A stretch of 36,973 bases of DNA from Planctomycetota bacterium (lineage in GTDB: Bacteria > Planctomycetota > Phycisphaerae > Phycisphaerales > SM1A02). The notes beneath the pieces are model-generated. The model did no database searches. It was not told where the DNA came from and saw nothing but the letters and a program-made list of their open reading frames with translations. The number at the start of each line of letters is the position of its first letter. The stretch's first letter is position 1. This document shows, in pieces, positions 33,168-36,973 of this stretch. The stretch is taken from NCBI GenBank assembly GCA_026386795.1, contig JAPLMU010000059.1, forward strand, positions 1 through 36,973, in the 5' to 3' direction. Made by a program: the position numbers and the translations under genes.

Positions 33168-33658
33168 ATATTCAACGCCGCGCATTCACGCTGATTGAGA
33201 TGCTCATCACGGCGGCCATCATCGGCGTCATGGCGGGATTGGCAGTTGATATGTTTGGTGGCAGTCGCTACGAGCAGGTTGACGCGGGCGTCCGTTTGCT
33301 TGAGGCTGATCTTGGATACGCACGCAGTGTTGCCCTTTCCACGCCAGCAGATCCTGTATTGCTACGAATAGCTGTCAATGGCGGCAGTTACCACCTCGCA
33401 CACGCAAGTGCGCCCGACACGGCGCTGACTGGTCCAAATGGTCCATTACGCACGACATTTGGGAGTGGTAAGGCAGAGGTTGCTGCTGGTGTAGTGATTA
33501 CCTCGAGTGCTTCGCGCGACATCACCTTTGGTCCCTTTGGTGGGGTTATGGATCCCGTGCCAACGGTGTATGTGTCCAATACAGACGGTCCCGAACGAGC
33601 CCGCGTAGTTCTTGACCCCTTCACCGGGGACTTGACCGTTACTTATCAGTCACATTGA
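33164..33658 (+). CDS. Minor pseudopilin, GspH/FimT-like
   Basis: The 164-residue product begins MNIQRRAFTLIEMLITAAII, a prepilin signal with Ala in place of Gly at -1 and Glu at +5. The helix continues into YEQVDAGVRLLEADLGYARS, followed by a beta-rich domain (PVLLRIAVNGGSYHLAH, SRDITFGPFGGV, ARVVLDPFTGDLTV). The A-R-S stalk and the F-x-P-x-G element are typical of GspH and FimT. It starts inside the preceding stop (ATGA at 33164) and is followed by a 104-base gap before the secretin. Confidence 0.85.
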   Translation: MNIQRRAFTLIEMLITAAIIGVMAGLAVDMFGGSRYEQVDAGVRLLEADLGYARSVALSTPADPVLLRIAVNGGSYHLAHASAPDTALTGPNGPLRTTFGSGKAEVAAGVVITSSASRDITFGPFGGVMDPVPTVYVSNTDGPERARVVLDPFTGDLTVTYQSH

Positions 33659-33762
33659 TGATCGACAAGAGTTCGGACGCTATGAAGTCCGATCACATGT
33701 AAAGACGCGCCTGATTTTCTATCAGTGCGTTGGCGTGATGTTTCGCCCGATGGAGCGCACCT

Positions 33763-36057
33763 ATGGCAACACCGAACGACAACACATCATCAGTATCTCC
33801 TCTTGCGCGATCGGCGTGGTGCGCCGCCATCGGCACAACACTCGCCGTGGCGGCGATAGCGCGCGCGCAGTCTCCCGCATCTGGAGTAGCGGGCAGTGCG
33901 CCGGGCGCCGCGCCGAGCACTGCACCAAGTGCAACGCCGAGTAGCACGCCTTCGAAAGCGCTAGCAGCAGCAACCGCAACATCAATTTCTGTCAAGGGCG
34001 CTGCGGTCGTTGGTGCTGCAAAGACCGCAGCATCATCTCAATCCGCATCGGCACCGACGCCAACGGATGATCCTGGTTCCGATCCAACTGCTCAAATCAA
34101 ACCCGCAGTGTGGGGCGTCCCTGGTCCCAATGCTGGGCAGGGCGGCGTTTCGACTCCGCTGACAGGCCCGGGCGGTCGTCCGCCAACTCCGGATTCATCC
34201 GTCGCGCCTGGAACGCCCTCAGGTCCGGCAACTGCCGCGGCGGCGAATCGCAAACCCGACGCGAAGGTGGATATCACCAGCGAAGGTCGATTCTCACTGA
34301 GCGCGCAGGCAATTGATGTTTCCAAGCTTCTCGAACTCATTTCTATCAAGGCGCGCCAGAACATTGTGGCGAGCGACAAGGTGCGCGGCGTCGTCACAGT
34401 CAACCTGTATGACGTTCCGCTTGAAGACGCACTCAATGCGATCTTGAATGTCAACGGTCTCGCTTGGCGCCGGGAAGGCGACTTCATCTATGTGAAGACC
34501 CAGGGTGAAGTAGACGCTGAACGCAATCGTCAGGCGCGAGTCTTTACATTGCAGTTCCTCTCGGCCGACGACGCCATTGCGTTTGTGAAGCCAATCCTGA
34601 CCGAGGGCGGTTCTGCAGTCGCGCTCGGCAAGGTAGAGCCGGGCTATCAGCCAACCGTAGAAAATGGTGGAGCAGACAGCTTTGCATTCTCCGCAAAGGT
34701 GATGGTCAACGACTTTCCAGAGAACATCGAGCAAGTAAAGACGCTCATCGCTGAACTTGACACGCCACCGAAGCAAGTGCGCGTTGAGGCCACCATTCTC
34801 ACCGTGAATCTCACGGATGAGACTGCATTTGGCTTGGACATCTCAGTGGTTGGCAACATCGATTTCTCGAGCGTTACATCGCCGCTGCTTGCGTTCGATG
34901 ATGTGAAGAGTGGTCTGCTAAAGCCATCAACTCCGTCGACCGCTTCGCAGGCGTCGCTCTATCCGTCAGCAACTGGTGCACCGCCGCCGACCGCCAAGGT
35001 GGGTGTGATGACCAATGACGTTGCGATCTTCTTGCAGATGCTCGATCAAGTGGTGGACACCACAGTGTTGGCTCGGCCGACCGTGACGGTGCTCAATCGG
35101 CAGCGCGCGCAGGTTCTGATTGGCGAGCGCATTGCATACCTCTCGACGACGCAAACGCAGACCAGCACCACGCAGGAAGTGAAGTACCTCGATGTTGGTG
35201 TGAAGCTGATCTTCCGTCCATTCGTGTCACCCGATGGCATGGTTCGCCTGGAACTTGCGCCGCAGGTGAGTACTGCGCGAATCAAGGACATCGACGCCGC
35301 AGGTGGTGGCAAGGCCACGGTTCCCGACGAAATCTCGCAGGAGTTGCGAACCAATGTTCGCGTGAAGAGCGGCCAGACGATCATCCTCGGCGGACTCTTC
35401 AAAGAGCAGACCGAAGTAACAAACCGACAGATTCCAGGCCTTGGCGACTTGATTCCAGGTGCATTCAGTGGTGCATCGAGCAAGATGGTCAAGCAGGAGA
35501 TCATCTTCCTCATCACTCCGACGGTTGTGGAAGACGCGCAGGACTATAAGGCCGGCGATATAGCGCTTCGCACATCAGAGGCAGCGAGAGTGGGTGCGCG
35601 AGCGGGCTTGCTGCCATTCTCAGAATCGCACCTTGCGGGCAATTATCAATTGCAGGCGCTTGAGGCGTGGAAAGAAGGCGACCGTTCTACCGCGCTTTAC
35701 TATGTGGACCAGGCTCTGCGGACGCAGAAAAATTCAACATCCATGATGGCCTTGCGTGAAGCGATTCGCACTGATCACAAGGATCAGTACCGCACGGAAC
35801 TTGATGCCATTGACCTCCTTGATCCAACACAGCGGCAGCCATTCAATGGCGTTCCGCTCTCTGACACCTTCAAGTACGCCAAGGGTTGGGTCACTCCGCC
35901 CAAGCCAGAGGACTTGAAGAAGGATATTCCGCCAACAGTAGACGATGACTATTCGCCGTTTGATCCGCTTCCACTTCCGGATCTTGATGCGCCGGTGTTG
36001 CCGCGCGAATCCGGACGCGAGAAGTCTTCGCGCCCAGTACAGGAGCCGAATCAATGA
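33763..36057 (+). CDS. Secretin (GspD/PilQ family) with C-terminal TPR-like extension
   Basis: The 764-residue outer-membrane channel starts with a signal peptide (LARSAWCAAIGTTLAVAAI, ending ARA) and a long Ala/Pro/Ser/Thr linker to about residue 165. An N0/STN-type domain follows (FSLSAQAIDVSKLLELISIK, GVVTVNLYDVPLEDALNAIL), then an N1-type domain (VFTLQFLSADDAIAFVKPIL) and the secretin core (LARPTVTVLNRQRAQVLIGE, LDVGVKLIFRPFVSPDGMV, GQTIILGGLFKEQTEVTNRQ, IPGLGDLIPG, EIIFLITPTVVE). It forms the ring through which pseudopilus-driven substrates leave. After the core, about residues 620-700 form helices of TPR type (NYQLQALEAWKEGDRSTALY), then a Pro-rich acidic tail. It is coupled by ATGA to a TPR lipoprotein. 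Confidence 0.94.
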   Translation: MATPNDNTSSVSPLARSAWCAAIGTTLAVAAIARAQSPASGVAGSAPGAAPSTAPSATPSSTPSKALAAATATSISVKGAAVVGAAKTAASSQSASAPTPTDDPGSDPTAQIKPAVWGVPGPNAGQGGVSTPLTGPGGRPPTPDSSVAPGTPSGPATAAAANRKPDAKVDITSEGRFSLSAQAIDVSKLLELISIKARQNIVASDKVRGVVTVNLYDVPLEDALNAILNVNGLAWRREGDFIYVKTQGEVDAERNRQARVFTLQFLSADDAIAFVKPILTEGGSAVALGKVEPGYQPTVENGGADSFAFSAKVMVNDFPENIEQVKTLIAELDTPPKQVRVEATILTVNLTDETAFGLDISVVGNIDFSSVTSPLLAFDDVKSGLLKPSTPSTASQASLYPSATGAPPPTAKVGVMTNDVAIFLQMLDQVVDTTVLARPTVTVLNRQRAQVLIGERIAYLSTTQTQTSTTQEVKYLDVGVKLIFRPFVSPDGMVRLELAPQVSTARIKDIDAAGGGKATVPDEISQELRTNVRVKSGQTIILGGLFKEQTEVTNRQIPGLGDLIPGAFSGASSKMVKQEIIFLITPTVVEDAQDYKAGDIALRTSEAARVGARAGLLPFSESHLAGNYQLQALEAWKEGDRSTALYYVDQALRTQKNSTSMMALREAIRTDHKDQYRTELDAIDLLDPTQRQPFNGVPLSDTFKYAKGWVTPPKPEDLKKDIPPTVDDDYSPFDPLPLPDLDAPVLPRESGREKSSRPVQEPNQ

Positions 36058-36973
36058 ACCGTCCAATTATTAACTGCATTCTTGCTGGTTCTCTAGCGGC
36101 CACCACGCTGTTTGCTGTGGGTTGCGGAACCCCGCGTTCGCAGCAAGTTCGCAATGAGGCGCGTGGTCGGTATGACCGTGCTGGTGCACAGATTGCCTAT
36201 GACCAAGCGCGTCAGTCATTCCAGTCGGGGCAGTTCGAGCCAGCGCTTGGACACATCGACCGCGCCATCGCGCGCTTTCCGAAGGAGTCTTCGTACCAAC
36301 TGTTGCGTGGCCGCATTCTTCATGAGATGACACGCATCGATGAGTCGCGCGATGCGTTCCAAGCAGCCGTGGATCTTGATCCCAAGAAGCCGGAGCCGTA
36401 TTACTTCTTGGGAATCGTCTATCAGCGCTGGCGTGAAAACGACAAAGCGCTTGAGTCATATGCCAAGGCTGCTGAGTTGGAGCCAACCAAGATTCACTTT
36501 GTGGCCGCGGAGGTTGAAATGCTGACTCTGATGGGTCGCAACGACGAAGCCGATGCGCGCCTAACCGCTATCGAGAAGAAGTTTGAATTCAGTCCAGTGA
36601 TTGATCGCCTCCGCGCTGATGTTGCCAAGATGCGCGGCGATGATGATCGGTGCGCGCAGTTGCTTGAGCGAGTTTCCATGCGCGAGACCGCATCGCCGGA
36701 ATTGATTGAGGAGTTGGCATTTGCTCGCTACTCCAAGGGCGATTGGAACGGCTCGATTGCAGCGCTTGAGGATCCGGTGTTGGCGTCCCGCATTGGTCGC
36801 CCCGATCTGGCGCGCTTGAAGGCGCGAAACCTGATTTTGGTCAGTCGTCCACAAGAAGCCCGCGACATCTTGCTGGCAATTCACGACGACAATGATCCGC
36901 ATGGTCGCACCGTGCTGCTCTTGGGTCACGCTGCGTGGCGCATTGGTGATTGGGGACGGCTGCGTGAATGCGG
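36054..36973 (+). CDS. TPR lipoprotein next to the secretin (partial, runs off the window)
   Basis: The frame is open to the last base, giving at least 306 residues. The N-terminus is a lipoprotein signal (MNRPIINCILAGSLAATTL, then F-A-V-G-C). Several TPR motifs follow, for example QSFQSGQFEPALGHIDRAI, YYFLGIVYQRWRENDKALES and FARYSKGDWNGSIAALEDP. PilF/PilW-type TPR lipoproteins act as pilotins that guide the secretin to the outer membrane, and this gene overlaps the secretin stop (ATGA), so a pilotin-like or assembly role is a fair inference. The length already exceeds a classical PilF (about 250 residues), so it may have other roles. The C-terminus is unknown. Confidence 0.85.
   Translation, partial: MNRPIINCILAGSLAATTLFAVGCGTPRSQQVRNEARGRYDRAGAQIAYDQARQSFQSGQFEPALGHIDRAIARFPKESSYQLLRGRILHEMTRIDESRDAFQAAVDLDPKKPEPYYFLGIVYQRWRENDKALESYAKAAELEPTKIHFVAAEVEMLTLMGRNDEADARLTAIEKKFEFSPVIDRLRADVAKMRGDDDRCAQLLERVSMRETASPELIEELAFARYSKGDWNGSIAALEDPVLASRIGRPDLARLKARNLILVSRPQEARDILLAIHDDNDPHGRTVLLLGHAAWRIGDWGRLREC

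Noticed and set aside
1-36973. CRISPR array, tRNA, rRNA, insertion sequence or prophage
   Set aside because: No regularly spaced repeats, tRNA-like arms, transposase or integrase motifs or phage genes were seen; the gaps between genes are too short for most of these.

Overview
The window looks like chromosomal DNA from a Planctomycete, probably a member of the Phycisphaerae. This is inference from three sequence traits: a secreted-protein tail ending in a dockerin-like calcium loop (GDINLDGVVNGSDLG), a transmembrane Ser/Thr kinase with a PEGA domain, and a T4P/T2SS-like machine in which a PilM-N-O set is combined with GspI/J/K/H-type minor pilins. GC content is moderately high. Gene density is very high, and many stops and starts overlap as ATGA or GTGA. 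I saw no rRNA, tRNA, CRISPR array, transposase or phage gene. The longest gene-free stretch is about 230 bases (30104-30331), so no gap exceeds 300 bases.

Layout. 1-141 is the end of a secreted dockerin-tailed protein, followed by a strong terminator. 243-5272 carries a TPR-like lipoprotein that appears frameshifted and runs into a TonB-dependent receptor, then a DUF4142 lipoprotein. 5388-13287 is a mannoside-degradation block: GH38 alpha-mannosidase, SSS-family sodium symporter and GH2 beta-mannosidase. 13404-16785 holds three proteins of unknown function, among them a small lipoprotein translationally coupled to a secreted protein with an extreme tryptophan-rich segment and a coiled-coil tail. 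A convergent P1B-4-type metal ATPase (16749-18713, minus) follows, then a divergent CoaC-like flavoprotein, a secreted beta-propeller-like protein, a small membrane protein (minus) and a Hanks-type kinase.

23386-36973 encodes a filament or secretion machine in two divergent operons. The minus-strand operon reads major pseudopilin, hairpin, PilM, PilN, PilO, PilP/GspC-like, PilB/GspE ATPase, PilC/GspF. The plus-strand operon reads GspI-, GspJ-, GspK/PilX- and GspH-like minor pilins, secretin, and a TPR lipoprotein cut by the window end. No PilT retraction ATPase and no prepilin peptidase is present in the window, which favours a secretion or non-retracting pseudopilus role.

How they may work together (inference): the TonB receptor could bring glycan fragments across the outer membrane. 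The symporter would carry small mannosides into the cytoplasm, where the two mannosidases, which lack visible signal peptides, would cleave them. The T2SS-like machine could export hydrolases. No operon link between the glycan block and the secretion machine is visible.

The most noteworthy points are the apparent +1 frameshift that merges the lipoprotein and receptor reading frames, a TANNNT element 6-9 bases before several Shine-Dalgarno-less starts (candidate leaderless promoters), the Trp-rich protein, the CoaC-like flavoprotein with altered signature motifs, and the TPR-like C-terminal extension on the secretin.
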